Part shown: piece after piece, positions 51,203-60,651 of the stretch | Layout of the letters: each line of letters opens with the position of its first letter | Position numbering within the stretch: the stretch's first letter is position 1 | Assembly (NCBI RefSeq): GCF_001625365.1 | Contig: NZ_LJJF01000001.1 | Coordinates: 3,476,001-3,540,000 of the forward strand | Length of the DNA: 64,000 nt | Direction: 5' to 3' | Source: Streptomyces sp. MJM8645 | GTDB taxonomy: Bacteria > Actinomycetota > Actinomycetes > Streptomycetales > Streptomycetaceae | The notes under the pieces: generated by a model | What the model saw: the letters and a program-made list of their open reading frames with translations, nothing else | The model's database searches: none | What the model was told of the DNA's origin: nothing | Program-made: the position numbers and the translations under genes

Positions 51203-52198
51203 GTGGACATGGCAGCACTCATCGCCGTCGTCGGCGTTGCGTTCTTCTTCACCTACACCAACGGCTTCCACGACTCCGCGAACGCGATCGCCACCTCGGT
51301 CTCCACCCGGGCGCTGACCCCCAGGGCCGCGCTGGCGATGGCCGCGGTGATGAACCTGGCCGGTGCCTTCCTCGGCAGCGGCGTGGCGCACACCGTCTCC
51401 CAGGGGATCATCGAGACCCCCACCGGCGACCGGGGCATGGTGATCCTGTTCGCCGCACTGGTCGGGGCGATCGCCTGGAACCTGGTCACCTGGTACTTCG
51501 GTCTGCCGTCCTCCTCCTCGCACGCGCTGTTCGGCGGCATGGTGGGCGCGGCCATGGCCGGCGGCATCGACGTGATCTGGGGCGGCGTCCTCGACAAGAT
51601 CGTCATCCCGATGATCGTCTCGCCGGTGGTCGGCCTGGTCGGCGGCTTCCTGGTGATGCTGGCGATCCTGTGGATCTTCCGCCGGGCCAACCCGCACAAG
51701 GCCAAGCGCAACTTCCGGGTCGCCCAGACCGCCTCGGCCGCCGCGATGGCGCTGGCGCACGGTCTGCAGGACGCGCAGAAGACCATGGGCATCGTGGTGA
51801 TGGCCCTCACCATCTCCGGTCACCACTCCGGCGAGGGCATCCCGGTGTGGGTGAAGATCTCCTGCGCCACGATGCTCTCGCTGGGCACCTACGCGGGCGG
51901 CTGGCGGATCATGCGGACGCTCGGACGCAAGATCATCGAGCTGGACCCGCCGCAGGGCTTCGCCGCCGAGGCCACCGCCGCGACGGTCATGTACGTCACC
52001 TCGTTCGTCTTCAAGGCGCCGATCTCCACCACCCACGTGATCACCGCGGCGATCATGGGCGCGGGGGCCACCAAGCGGATCCGCGCGGTGCGCTGGGGCG
52101 TCGCCAAGAACATCGTGCTCGGCTGGTTCATCACGATGCCGGCGGCCGCCATCGTCGCAGCGCTGGTGTACTGGTTCGCCCACCTGTTCTGGGGCTGA
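51203..52198 (+). CDS. pit: Low-affinity inorganic phosphate transporter, Pit family
   Basis: 331 residues, about ten membrane helices. The two inverted Pit signatures are present: TNGFHDSANAIATSVSTRAL near the start and FVFKAPISTTHVITAAIMGAG near the end, with GLPSSSSHALFGGMVGAAM between. It co-transports metal-phosphate with protons. GTG 51203 overlaps a plausible ATG at 51209; AGGAG lies twelve bases upstream of the GTG. Paired with DUF47 and followed by a terminator. By memory it corresponds to SCO4138 (pitH2). Confidence 0.95.
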   Translation: MDMAALIAVVGVAFFFTYTNGFHDSANAIATSVSTRALTPRAALAMAAVMNLAGAFLGSGVAHTVSQGIIETPTGDRGMVILFAALVGAIAWNLVTWYFGLPSSSSHALFGGMVGAAMAGGIDVIWGGVLDKIVIPMIVSPVVGLVGGFLVMLAILWIFRRANPHKAKRNFRVAQTASAAAMALAHGLQDAQKTMGIVVMALTISGHHSGEGIPVWVKISCATMLSLGTYAGGWRIMRTLGRKIIELDPPQGFAAEATAATVMYVTSFVFKAPISTTHVITAAIMGAGATKRIRAVRWGVAKNIVLGWFITMPAAAIVAALVYWFAHLFWG

Positions 52199-52216
52199 CC
52201 GGCCCCGCACGTGACA

Positions 52217-52247
52217 GGGCCCGCCCCCACATCTCGGGGGCGGGCCC
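52217..52247 (+). terminator. Terminator after pit
   Basis: GGGCCCGCCCCC (52217-52228) pairs perfectly with GGGGGCGGGCCC (52236-52247), followed by TTCTTC: the most classical intrinsic terminator in the window. Confidence 0.88.
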
Positions 52248-52355
52248 TTCTTCATGCTCCACGGCGGCACCGCCATGCAGCACCGCGGAGCAGCCTGTGT
52301 GCTCGCCGTTCGCCTCCGGACACCGCGGTCCGTCGGCCGGTGGCGGGGGTACGGC

Positions 52356-53132
52356 CTAGCCGAAGCGGCCGGAGATGTAGTCCTCGGTCGCCTGGACCGA
52401 CGGGTTGGAGAAGATCCGCTGGGTGTCGTCCAGCTCGACCAGCTTGCCCGGCTGGCCGACGCCGGCCAGGTTGAAGAAGGCGGTGCGGTCGCTGACGCGG
52501 GCCGCCTGCTGCATGTTGTGGGTCACGATGACGATGGTGAACTGCGACTTCAGCTCGCCGATCAGGTCCTCGATCGCGAGGGTGGAGATCGGGTCGAGCG
52601 CGGAGCAGGGCTCGTCCATCAGCAGGACCTGCGGCTCGACCGCGATGGCGCGGGCGATGCACAGCCGCTGCTGCTGGCCGCCGGAGAGGCCGGCTCCCGG
52701 CTTGTTCAGCCGGGTGTGGACCTCGTTCCAGAGGTTGGCGCCCTTCAGCGAGCGCTCGACCACCTCGTCCAGGACGGACTTCTTGCGCACGCCCGCGAGC
52801 TTGAGGCCGGCGATCACGTTGTCGTAGATCGACATGGTCGGGAACGGGTTCGGGCGCTGGAAGACCATGCCGACCGAGCGGCGGACGGCGACCGGGTCGA
52901 CGTTCGAGGCGTAGAGGTTCTCGTCGTCCAGGAGGACCTTGCCCTCGACCCGGGCGCCGGGGATCACCTCGTGCATCCGGTTGAGGGTGCGCAGGAAGGT
53001 GGACTTGCCGCAGCCGGAGGGGCCGATGAAGGCGGTCACCGAGCGGGGTTCGATGCTCATCGAGATGTCCTCGATGGCCTTGGTGGTGCCGTAGTAGGCG
53101 GACAGTCCGCTGACGTCGATGCGCTTGGCCAT
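52356..53132 (-). CDS. pstB: Phosphate ABC transporter ATP-binding protein PstB
   Basis: 258 residues. Walker [11 protein letters not shown], the Pst-specific [17 protein letters not shown]-loop [17 protein letters not shown], signature [19 protein letters not shown], Walker [16 protein letters not shown] and the switch histidine in [13 protein letters not shown] are intact. It energises high-affinity phosphate uptake. It is last in the pstSCAB operon, 39 bases after pstA. No phoU follows; the DUF47 and Pit genes are convergent beyond it. Confidence 0.98.
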   Translation of the reverse strand: MAKRIDVSGLSAYYGTTKAIEDISMSIEPRSVTAFIGPSGCGKSTFLRTLNRMHEVIPGARVEGKVLLDDENLYASNVDPVAVRRSVGMVFQRPNPFPTMSIYDNVIAGLKLAGVRKKSVLDEVVERSLKGANLWNEVHTRLNKPGAGLSGGQQQRLCIARAIAVEPQVLLMDEPCSALDPISTLAIEDLIGELKSQFTIVIVTHNMQQAARVSDRTAFFNLAGVGQPGKLVELDDTQRIFSNPSVQATEDYISGRFG

Positions 53133-53171
53133 GATCGTTGCTTCTCTCGTCTGTCTTCGTACGTCAGTCGG

Positions 53172-54248
53172 TCAGTGTCCGCCCTTGGGCGAGCGCCAGC
53201 GTGCGATGCCCCGGGCGATGAGGTTGAGCCCCATCACGAAGGCGATCAGCACCAGCGCGGCGCCCCAGGCGCGGGCGTAGCCGAAGTCGTTGTTGACCAC
53301 CGAGTACTGCTGCCAGATGTACATCGGCAGGGACTGCTGCGGTCCGTCGAACGGGTTGCTGTTGATGGCGTCGGCGCCGAAGACCAGCATCAGCACCGGG
53401 GCGGTCTCGCCCGTGATGCGGGCGACCGCCAGCATCACGCCGGTGGTGATGCCGCCGATCGCGGTGGGGAGGACGATCCGCAGGATGGTCTTCCACTTCG
53501 GCACGCCGAGCGCGTACGAGGCCTCGCGCAGCTCGTTCGGGACGAGCTTGAGCATCTCCTCGGTGGACCGGACCACGACCGGCATCATCAGGATCGCCAG
53601 TGCGAGGCTGCCCGAGAAGCCCGAGTAGCTGAAGCCCAGGGCGATGTTCCAGAGCGAGAGGACGAACAGACCGGCGACGATCGACGGGATGCCCGTCATG
53701 ACGTCGACGAAGAAGGTGACGGTCTTGGCGAGCGTGCCGCGGCCGTACTCGACCAGGTAGACGGCGGTCAGCAGGCCCACCGGGGCGGCCATCGCGGTGG
53801 CCAGGGCGACCTGCTGCATGGTGCCGAGCAGCGCGTGGTAGATGCCGCCGCCGGGGCCGGAGGCGATCACGCCCTTCATCGAGTGGCTCAGGAAGTTCCC
53901 GTTCACCACGCCGATGCCCTGCTGGATCGTGTAGACCGTCAGGGAGATCAGCGGGACCACGGCCAGGATGAAGGCGACCCAGACCACCGAGGTGGCGAAC
54001 CGGTCCTTGGCCTGGCGGCGGCCCTCGACCTGGGCCGAGACGCCGTAGCTGATCAGCAGGAACAGCACGGCCGAGATCAGGCCCCACTGCAGGTGGCTCT
54101 CCAGCCCGCCGACGGCGCCGATCCCGCAGCCGAGCGCGATCGAGCCGACCGCGACGGCGGCCGGGGCCCACTTGGGCAGCCGGTTGGCGGTCAGCGACCG
54201 GCTGAGCGGCCGGGCGTCGGCCGTGACGGAAGTCGTTGCCGCGGTCAT
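53172..54248 (-). CDS. pstA: Phosphate ABC transporter permease PstA
   Basis: 358 residues, ATG overlapping the pstC stop (ATGA). An N-terminal extension with two helices (about residues 30-75) precedes the core of six. The permease motif reads EASYALGVPKWKTILRIVLPTAIGGI (EAA loop), with GETAPVLMLVFGADAI further on. It forms the channel with PstC. Cytoplasmic loops contact PstB. Confidence 0.96.
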   Translation of the reverse strand: MTAATTSVTADARPLSRSLTANRLPKWAPAAVAVGSIALGCGIGAVGGLESHLQWGLISAVLFLLISYGVSAQVEGRRQAKDRFATSVVWVAFILAVVPLISLTVYTIQQGIGVVNGNFLSHSMKGVIASGPGGGIYHALLGTMQQVALATAMAAPVGLLTAVYLVEYGRGTLAKTVTFFVDVMTGIPSIVAGLFVLSLWNIALGFSYSGFSGSLALAILMMPVVVRSTEEMLKLVPNELREASYALGVPKWKTILRIVLPTAIGGITTGVMLAVARITGETAPVLMLVFGADAINSNPFDGPQQSLPMYIWQQYSVVNNDFGYARAWGAALVLIAFVMGLNLIARGIARWRSPKGGH

Positions 54249-55222
54249 GCGTTGGCCCCCGAGTACTCCTTGCGGCGGGCGATGATCAGTCGCGCGGCAC
54301 CGTTCACCAGCAGGGTGATGACGAACAGGACGAGGCCGGAGGCCATCAGGGCGTCGCGCCCGTTGTTGCCGGCCTCGGCGAACTTCAGCGCGATGTTCTG
54401 CGCGAAGGTGCCGCCGCCCGCGTCGAGGATGTGCAGCGAGAGCACGTTGCTCGCGGACAGCACCACCGCGACGGCGATGGTCTCGCCGAGCGCGCGCCCG
54501 AGGCCGAGCATCGAGGCCGAGATGATGCCGGGGCGGCCGAACGGCAGCACCGCGGTGCGGATCATCTCCCAGCGGGTCGCGCCGAGCGCGAGCGCCGCCT
54601 CCTCCTGCATCCGCGGCACCTGGCGGAACACCTCGCGGGAGACCGCCGTGATGATCGGCAGGACCATGATCGCCAGCAGGATGCCGACGGTGAACAGGTT
54701 GCGCGGGGTGCCGGACTTGGTCTGGTCGAAGAGGTACGTCCAGCCGAGGTACTGGTTGAGCCAGCTGGTCAGGCCGTCCATGTGCGGGACCAGGAAGAGC
54801 GCGCCCCACAGGCCGTAGACGATGCTGGGGACGGCGGCGAGCAGGTCGACCAGGTAGGCGAACGGCTGGGCGATCTTCCGCGGCGCGTAGTGCGAGATGA
54901 ACAGCGCGATCCCGATGGCCACCGGGACGGCGATCGCCATCGCGATGACGGCGCTGACGAGGGTGCCGAAGGCCAGGACGGCGATGCCGAAGACCGGCTT
55001 CGTGGCGTCCGGCGTCCACTCGAAGGTGGTGAGGAAGTTGCCCTCGTTGGTGCTGAGCGCCAGGACCGCGCGCCAGGCCAGGAAGCCGGCGATCGCGGCC
55101 ATGATGACCAGCAGCAGGACGCCCGAACCGCGGGCGAGGTTCATGAAGATCTTGTCGCCGAAGCGGCTGTCGCGCGGTCGGCGTTCCCTGCCTCGCGGGG
55201 CGGCAGGGGAGGATGAAGTCAT
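54245..55222 (-). CDS. pstC: Phosphate ABC transporter permease PstC
   Basis: 325 residues with six main membrane helices, for example VLLLVIMAAIAGFLAWRAVLAL, AVIAMAIAVPVAIGIALFIS and MVLPIITAVSREVFRQVP. The EAA loop is AALALGATRWEMIRTAVLPFGRPGI, followed by LGRALGETIAVAVVLS, the PstC signature. Start ATG 55222; pstA overlaps its stop by four bases. A hairpin lies between pstS and this gene. Confidence 0.96.
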   Translation of the reverse strand: MTSSSPAAPRGRERRPRDSRFGDKIFMNLARGSGVLLLVIMAAIAGFLAWRAVLALSTNEGNFLTTFEWTPDATKPVFGIAVLAFGTLVSAVIAMAIAVPVAIGIALFISHYAPRKIAQPFAYLVDLLAAVPSIVYGLWGALFLVPHMDGLTSWLNQYLGWTYLFDQTKSGTPRNLFTVGILLAIMVLPIITAVSREVFRQVPRMQEEAALALGATRWEMIRTAVLPFGRPGIISASMLGLGRALGETIAVAVVLSASNVLSLHILDAGGGTFAQNIALKFAEAGNNGRDALMASGLVLFVITLLVNGAARLIIARRKEYSGANA

Positions 55223-55310
55223 TGTCTACTCCGGTCTGGTGGTGCCGCCCCGGAAGGGGGACGGCACCATGGCGGCGGTGCCCCGGACGTTCGTGCTGGG
55301 TCGGTGCGTT

Positions 55311-55358
55311 CCGGTGGGACGACCCCGGCCCCCCTCGCTCACGGGGCCGTCCCACCGG
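55311..55358 (-). promoter_or_regulatory. Intercistronic hairpin between pstS and pstC
   Basis: CCGGTGGGACG (55311-55321) pairs perfectly with CGTCCCACCGG (55348-55358), with an inner CCCCG/CGGGG stem. Located just after the pstS stop, it probably stabilises or partly terminates pstS mRNA, so the binding protein is made in excess over the permease. Confidence 0.7.
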
Positions 55359-55371
55359 TGCTCCTGTCGGG

Positions 55372-56502
55372 TCAGGCCAGGGAGGAGACGGCGGCCTTGA
55401 CCTTGTCGCTGATGGCGGCGGGGAGCGGGACGTAGCCCTTGTCGCCGATCGCCTTCTGCGCGGCGTCGCTGACCGCGTAGGTCAGGAAGGACTTGAGGTT
55501 GTCCAGGTTCTCCGGCTTGTTGCCCTTGTCGCAGGCGATCTCGTAGGTCACCAGGATGATCGGGTAGGCGTTGTCGGCCTTGGTCCCGTAGTCCAGGGAG
55601 AGGGCGAGGTCGCCGTCGGTGCCCACGACGGTGGAGGAGGCGAAGGTGAGGGCGGCGTTGGCCGCGGTCGCCTCGACGGGCTTGGCCGCACCGGTGGCGA
55701 TCTTGGCGCTCTTGAGGTTGTTGCTCTGCGCGTAGGACAGCTCGGCGTAGCCGATGGAGTTCTTGACCTGCTTGATCTGCGCGGAGACGCCGGCGCTGCC
55801 CTGGGCGGACTGGCCGCCCTTGCCCTTCCACGCCTTCTCCGGCGCCGCGGTCCAGGCGCCACCGGAGGTCTTGGCGAAGTAGGAGGTGAGGTTGTAGGAG
55901 GTCCCGGAGTCGTCCGAACGGTGGACGGTCTGGATCTCGGCGTCCGGCAGCTGCACGCCCGGGTTCAGGGCGGCGATCGCCGGGTCGTTCCACTTGGTGA
56001 TCTGCGAGTCGAAGATCTTGGCGGAGGTCGGGCCGTCCAGGACCAGGTTGTCGACGTTGTCGACGTTGTAGACCAGCGAGACGAGACCCGCGACCAGCGG
56101 CAGGTCGATCGCCTTGCCACCGGTGCAGACCGTCTTGGAGGCGTCGACGTCGGCGGGCTTGAGCGCGAAGTCGGTGCCGGCGAAGGCGACCTTGCCCTGG
56201 TTGAACTGCTGGACACCGGCGCCGGAGCCGCCACCGCTGTAGTTGACGGTGGTGCCGGAGCAGGACGCGCCGTAGGTGGTCTTCCACACGTCGATCGCGT
56301 TGGCCTGAGCCGTCGAGCCCGCAGCGAGCAGCGTCCCGCCCTTGCCACAGTTGACCGCGGCGGCCGAAGCGGAGCCGCTGGAGCCACCGGCGGCCTTGGC
56401 GCCGTTGTCGTCCGAGCCGCAGGCAGCGAGCGACAGCGAGCTGACGAGCGCCATGGCACCGATGGCGAGGGCCTTGGAGCGGCCGTTCCGCTGGAGCTTC
56501 AC
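55372..56502 (-). CDS. pstS: Phosphate-binding lipoprotein PstS
   Basis: 376 residues from GTG 56502 (AAAGGGA upstream). A lipoprotein signal ends LSLAAC. The mature protein has the phosphate-binding loops: LLAAGSTAQANAIDVW, YSGGGSGAGVQQF and HRSDDSGTSYNL, all characteristic of PstS. It is the first gene of pstSCAB. Two PHO-box repeats and a -10 lie upstream. In streptomycetes this is one of the strongest PhoP targets. Confidence 0.98.
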   Translation of the reverse strand: MKLQRNGRSKALAIGAMALVSSLSLAACGSDDNGAKAAGGSSGSASAAAVNCGKGGTLLAAGSTAQANAIDVWKTTYGASCSGTTVNYSGGGSGAGVQQFNQGKVAFAGTDFALKPADVDASKTVCTGGKAIDLPLVAGLVSLVYNVDNVDNLVLDGPTSAKIFDSQITKWNDPAIAALNPGVQLPDAEIQTVHRSDDSGTSYNLTSYFAKTSGGAWTAAPEKAWKGKGGQSAQGSAGVSAQIKQVKNSIGYAELSYAQSNNLKSAKIATGAAKPVEATAANAALTFASSTVVGTDGDLALSLDYGTKADNAYPIILVTYEIACDKGNKPENLDNLKSFLTYAVSDAAQKAIGDKGYVPLPAAISDKVKAAVSSLA

Positions 56503-56608
56503 AGGGGTGTCCCTTTCTGTGGCATTGCCCGTCGCGCGGGCCGTGCGAGGACGGCGGAGCGCGGGTTCTGCTGTGGTCCGGGGCCCGTTCGGCCCTCCGG
56601 TAAACCCG

Positions 56609-56614
56609 AAGTTA
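56609..56614 (-). promoter_or_regulatory. Candidate -10 of pstS
   Basis: TAACTT on the minus strand (TANNNT), 27 bases downstream of the PHO box, so that the PhoP site would overlap or abut the -35 position, as usual for PhoP-activated promoters. Confidence 0.5.
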
Positions 56615-56641
56615 GGCCGGGTAGGTGACACGACAGCCGGT

Positions 56642-56663
56642 CACAAGTGAACGGAGAGTGAAC
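56642..56663 (-). promoter_or_regulatory. PHO box (PhoP operator) of pstSCAB
   Basis: On the minus strand, two direct 11-base units GTTCACTCTCC (56653-56663) and GTTCACTTGTG (56642-56652), both starting with the GTTCAC core of the streptomycete PHO box. The site is 140 bases from the pstS start. Confidence 0.88.
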
Positions 56664-56746
56664 CTCGAAAGGATGACAGGAAACTACGTCAGGTAGTCAC
56701 GGTTGCGTCACGGCAAGGGCGCGACGAGATCACTTCCACCGTTCCT

Positions 56747-56794
56747 TCACCGATGGAGACCGCTCGTCCCTCACCGATGGTGACCGCTCGCCCG
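56747..56794. repeat. 24-bp imperfect tandem duplication at the NUDIX gene's 3' end
   Basis: Two units with period 24, starting at 56747 and 56771, share TCACCGATGG and GACCGCTCG with single mismatches between. The second unit begins with the NUDIX stop codon; the first lies just downstream of the gene and would keep the reading frame for eight more codons. Confidence 0.75.
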
Positions 56795-57250
56795 TACGGG
56801 CTTCGCACCCAGGATCGCCAGCAGGGCGTCGACCAGCAACCGGTCGCGGTCGTGCGTCAACCGGGCACGGGCCTTCCCGGCGGGCAGCCACTCCAGCCGG
56901 TCCACCTCGCGGTTCGGCCGGAACGCCCCGCTCGACGGCACCGCCGCCCAGTAGCGCACCTCCTTCGGCCGGCCCTGCGCCAGGTAGTGCTGGGCTGGCA
57001 GCTCCGGACCGAGCAGGCAGGCGAACCCGGTCTCCTCGCGCACCTCGCGCAGCGCCGCCGCGACGACCCCCTCCCCCGGGTCGAGCTTGCCCTTCGGCAG
57101 GCTCCAGTCGTCGTACTTGGGCCGGTGGATCACCGCGATCCGCGGCCGCCCCAGCCGGCCGCTCTTCTTCGGCCGGCCCGGCAGCCACAGCACCGCGCCC
57201 GCCGCCAGGATCACCCGGGCGTGCCCCGCCCCGGTCGCGGCCGCGTCCAC
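56771..57250 (-). CDS. NUDIX hydrolase (MutT-like)
   Basis: 159 residues from GTG 57250; a TTG at 57281 (GGACGG upstream, overlapping the CHAD stop) is a possible alternative. The NUDIX box reads GKLDPGEGVVAAALREVREETGF, an exact match to GX5EX7REUXEEXGU. The preceding PKYDDWSLPKGK is typical of MutT/diadenosine-polyphosphate hydrolases. The substrate may be oxidised nucleotides or a nucleoside polyphosphate. It lies downstream of the CHAD gene in the polyphosphate block. Confidence 0.92.
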   Translation of the reverse strand: MDAAATGAGHARVILAAGAVLWLPGRPKKSGRLGRPRIAVIHRPKYDDWSLPKGKLDPGEGVVAAALREVREETGFACLLGPELPAQHYLAQGRPKEVRYWAAVPSSGAFRPNREVDRLEWLPAGKARARLTHDRDRLLVDALLAILGAKPVRASGHHR

Positions 57251-57281
57251 TGCCGGCCCGGTGCTCAGGCGATCGCGCAAT

Positions 57282-58370
57282 TCAGGCCGTCCGTGGTGCG
57301 GGGGAATGCCCCCAGCCCTCGGCAGGGGGGAGGTCCGGCCAGCCGTCCGGGCCGGGCGGGAGGTCGGGCCACCGGCGGCCGAAGGCGTACCGCGCCGCCT
57401 CCACCTCCAGTCGCTGATCAGCATGCACCACGCCCAGCACGTAGGCGGTCGCCGGGGTGATCCGCGGGGTCCGCGCGGCGGTGGCCGCGGTGACCGCGGC
57501 GTCCGCCGCCTCCTGGTGCCGGCCCAGCACCCCGTCCAGCTCGTCCAGTTCGGCGGACCCGCGACCGCACACCTCCAGCGCGTACCGGGCCCGCTTCACC
57601 AGGATCCGCGTCCGTGCCCACGGCGCGTCGTCGGCCGCCAGCGCCGTGTCCGCGTCCACCGCGCCGCGCGCCGCCGGGACGGCGCCCAGCCGGCGCAGCC
57701 CGTCGCCGCCGTACGGCGTGGCGGCCCGGTGCAGCGGCAGCTGCTGGGCGCTCGCCGACAACGCCGTGAACGCGGCGGCCGCCTGCGGCAGCAGCACCGC
57801 CGGCGCCCGGCCGCCCGCCGACTCCAGCAGCGGGGCATCGCCGACCAGCAGCGTCATCCGGTCCGCCAGCGCGTGCAGCCGGGCCGACCGGAGCTCCTGG
57901 AGCACCGAGGAGTGCGCCCTGGTCCGGGCCAGGGTCAGCTGCCGGTCCAGCAGCGCCCGCGCCTTGGGCGCCCCGACGTGCCCGGCCAGCATGCCCGTCC
58001 CGTCCGGATCGCTGCCGCTCAGCGAGTCCAGCGCGCCCAGCAGCCGGGCCGAACGGCGGACGTAACCGGGCTCCAGCGCCAGCAGGTTGAGCAGCCAGCG
58101 CAGCTCGGTGCGCGACTCCTGGGCCCAGGCCTGCTCGAAGACGGAGCCGAAGGTGTGCAGCAGCCCGCCGATCCGCCGGACCGCCCGCAGCAGGTCGGCG
58201 GTGCCGGCCGCCGGGACGACCGCGGCCGTCCCCGGTCTGGCGCCGACCTCGCCCACCGTCAGCGGCAGGGCGCGCAGGAACGCGCCGGCCTGGGCGGTGA
58301 GGTGGCTGGAGAGGATGTCCCCGGCGGTCGTGGTGGCGGCCGCCTGGGCCGTCATCGGCGCATCGGTCAT
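57282..58370 (-). CDS. CHAD domain protein
   Basis: 362 residues, predicted all-helical. CHAD domains bind polyphosphate through conserved basic helices, and genes encoding them often neighbour ppk, as here. The second half has the expected RTRILVKRARYALEVCG. The first signature helix, usually with a H-x-R-x-x-x-R-R pattern, reads TADLLRAVRRIGGLLHTFGSVF, so the histidine and one arginine are missing. It lies 103 bases downstream of ppk, upstream of the NUDIX gene. Confidence 0.88.
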   Translation of the reverse strand: MTDAPMTAQAAATTTAGDILSSHLTAQAGAFLRALPLTVGEVGARPGTAAVVPAAGTADLLRAVRRIGGLLHTFGSVFEQAWAQESRTELRWLLNLLALEPGYVRRSARLLGALDSLSGSDPDGTGMLAGHVGAPKARALLDRQLTLARTRAHSSVLQELRSARLHALADRMTLLVGDAPLLESAGGRAPAVLLPQAAAAFTALSASAQQLPLHRAATPYGGDGLRRLGAVPAARGAVDADTALAADDAPWARTRILVKRARYALEVCGRGSAELDELDGVLGRHQEAADAAVTAATAARTPRITPATAYVLGVVHADQRLEVEAARYAFGRRWPDLPPGPDGWPDLPPAEGWGHSPAPRTA

Positions 58371-58473
58371 GGCGTGGTAGATCCCCGTTCCCCCGGGTTC
58401 GTCCCCCCGGGGCTGGTGGCCGACCGCTGGAACCGGTCCCCTGCGGTTCCAGCGGCTCGCATCAGTGGTCGCG

Positions 58474-60651
58474 TCAGCGCGAGGCGGCGGCCCGGCGGCG
58501 CAGGCGCGAGTCGATCAGCAGATCCTGGACGTGCCGCAGCGGCCGGCCCTCGGCGTCCTGCGAGTGGCGGGTCCACGTGCCGTCCTGCCCCAGGTGCCAG
58601 GACTCGGTCTCGTCCGACATCCCGAGGTCGATCAGGCCGGACAGCTCGGCCCGGTGGGCCGGGTCGGTGATCCGCATCAGCGCCTCGATCCGGCGGTCCA
58701 GGTTGCGGTGCATCATGTCGGCGCTGCCGATCCAGACCTCCGGATCGCTGTTGTTGCCGAACACGAAGACCCGGGAGTGCTCCAGGAAGCGGCCCAGGAT
58801 GCTGCGGACCCGGACGTTCTCGCTCAGCCCCGGCACGCCCGGCCGGATCGCACAGATCCCGCGCACCCAGACGTCGACCGGCACGCCGGCCTGCGAGGCC
58901 CGGTACAGCGCGTCGATCACGGCCTCGTCGACGATCGAGTTGACCTTGAGCTTCACGTACGCCGGCCGGCCGGCCCGGTGGTGGGCGATCTCGTTGTGGA
59001 TCCGGGAGACCAGCCCGTCGCGCAGGCCGCGCGGGGCGGTCAGCAGGCGGCGGTAGGACTCCCGGCGCGAGTAGCCGGACAGCCGGTTGAAGAGGTCCGA
59101 GAGGTCGGCGCCGACCTGCGGGTCCGAGGTCAGCAGCCCCAGGTCCTCGTACAGCCGGGCGGTCTTCGGGTGGTAGTTGCCGGTGCCGACGTGCGAGTAG
59201 CGGCGCAGGGTGTCACCCTCCTGCCGGACCACCAGCGACAGCTTGCAGTGCGTCTTCAGCCCGACCAGGCCGTAGACCACGTGGCAGCCGGCCTCCTCCA
59301 GCTTGCGGGCCCACTTGATGTTGGCCTGCTCGTCGAAGCGCGCCTTGATCTCGACCAGGACCAGCACCTGCTTGCCCGACTCCGCCGCGTCTATCAGCGC
59401 GTCCACGATCGGCGAGTCGCCGGAGGTGCGGTACAGCGTCTGCTTGATCGCCAGGACGTCCGGGTCGGCGGCGGCCTGCTCCAGGAAGGCCTGCACCGAG
59501 GTGGAGAAACTGTCGTACGGGTGGTGCAGGAGGACGTCCCGCTCGCGCATCGCGGCGAAGATGTCCGGCTGGGACGCCGACTCGACGTCCGTCAGCCCGC
59601 GGGCGGTGCCCGCCACGAACTTCGGGTACTTCAGCTCCGGGCGGTCCAGTTCGGCGATCCCGAACAGACCGGTCAGGTCGAGCGGACCGGGCAGCGGGAA
59701 GACCTCCGCCTCGGTGATGTTCAGCTCCCGCACCAGCAGGTCCAGGATGTAGGGATCGATCGACTCCTCGACCTCCAGCCGCACCGGCGGGCCGAAACGC
59801 CGCCGCATCAGCTCCTTCTCCAGGGCCTTGAGGATGTTCTCGGTGTCGTCCTCCTCCACCTCCAGGTCCTCGTTGCGGGTCACCCGGAAGGCGTGGTGGG
59901 CGAGCACCTCCATGCCCGGGAACAGCTCCTCCAGGTGCGCGCCCATCACGTCCTCCAGCGGGACGTAACGCTGCGGCGAGGCCTCCAGGAAGCGGGCCAG
60001 CGACTGCGGCACCTTCACCCGGGCGAAGTGCTTGTGCCCCGACACCGGGTTGCGCACCACCACGGCCAGGTTGAGCGAGAGCCCCGATATGTACGGGAAG
60101 GGGTGCGCCGGGTCGACCGCCAGCGGGGTGAGGACCGGGAAGATCTTCTGCCGGAACAGGGTGTGCAGCCGGGCCTGCTCCTTCTCGGCCAGCTCCGGCC
60201 AGCGGACCACCTCGATGCCCTCGGTGGCGAGGTCCGGCAGCACCTCCTGCTGGAAGGCGGCGGCGTGCCGCGCCATCAGCTCACGCGAGCGGGTCCAGAT
60301 CAGGTCCAGCACCTCGCGCGGCTGGAGGCCGGACGCGCTGCGCTGGGCGACGCCCGTCGCGATCCGGCGCTTCAGCCCGGCCACCCGGACCATGAAGAAC
60401 TCGTCCAGGTTGCTCGCGAAGATGGCGAGGAACTTGGCCCGCTCCAGCAGCGGGATCCCTGGGTCCTCGGCCAGTTCCAGGACCCGCTCGTTGAACGCCA
60501 GCCAACTGCGCTCGCGGTCCAGGAAGCGGCCCTGCGGCAGTGCGTCGAACTCCTGCTCGTCCTCGGCCGGCAGCTCGGGCGGTATCCCCAGCGCACCGGA
60601 CATCCTGGCCGGCGGGGACAGCGAGGCAGAGACGGGGCGGGGGATGCTCAT
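58474..60651 (-). CDS. ppk: Polyphosphate kinase 1
   Basis: 725 residues from ATG 60651 (GGAG four bases upstream, GGAGG further on); an in-frame ATG at 60813 would add 54 residues. Domains: N ([22 protein letters not shown]), head ([22 protein letters not shown]), C1 with [33 protein letters not shown] sequence, and C2. The phosphohistidine loop is [34 protein letters not shown] carries the second conserved histidine. It makes polyphosphate from ATP reversibly. In S. coelicolor and S. lividans ppk (SCO4145) is PhoP-controlled; I found no good PHO box here. Confidence 0.97.
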   Translation of the reverse strand: MSIPRPVSASLSPPARMSGALGIPPELPAEDEQEFDALPQGRFLDRERSWLAFNERVLELAEDPGIPLLERAKFLAIFASNLDEFFMVRVAGLKRRIATGVAQRSASGLQPREVLDLIWTRSRELMARHAAAFQQEVLPDLATEGIEVVRWPELAEKEQARLHTLFRQKIFPVLTPLAVDPAHPFPYISGLSLNLAVVVRNPVSGHKHFARVKVPQSLARFLEASPQRYVPLEDVMGAHLEELFPGMEVLAHHAFRVTRNEDLEVEEDDTENILKALEKELMRRRFGPPVRLEVEESIDPYILDLLVRELNITEAEVFPLPGPLDLTGLFGIAELDRPELKYPKFVAGTARGLTDVESASQPDIFAAMRERDVLLHHPYDSFSTSVQAFLEQAAADPDVLAIKQTLYRTSGDSPIVDALIDAAESGKQVLVLVEIKARFDEQANIKWARKLEEAGCHVVYGLVGLKTHCKLSLVVRQEGDTLRRYSHVGTGNYHPKTARLYEDLGLLTSDPQVGADLSDLFNRLSGYSRRESYRRLLTAPRGLRDGLVSRIHNEIAHHRAGRPAYVKLKVNSIVDEAVIDALYRASQAGVPVDVWVRGICAIRPGVPGLSENVRVRSILGRFLEHSRVFVFGNNSDPEVWIGSADMMHRNLDRRIEALMRITDPAHRAELSGLIDLGMSDETESWHLGQDGTWTRHSQDAEGRPLRHVQDLLIDSRLRRRAAASR

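Noticed and set aside
52251..52355. A possible phoU gene after pstB.
   Set aside because: The gap is about 100 bases and contains only the approach to the pit terminator; no phoU is present in the operon.
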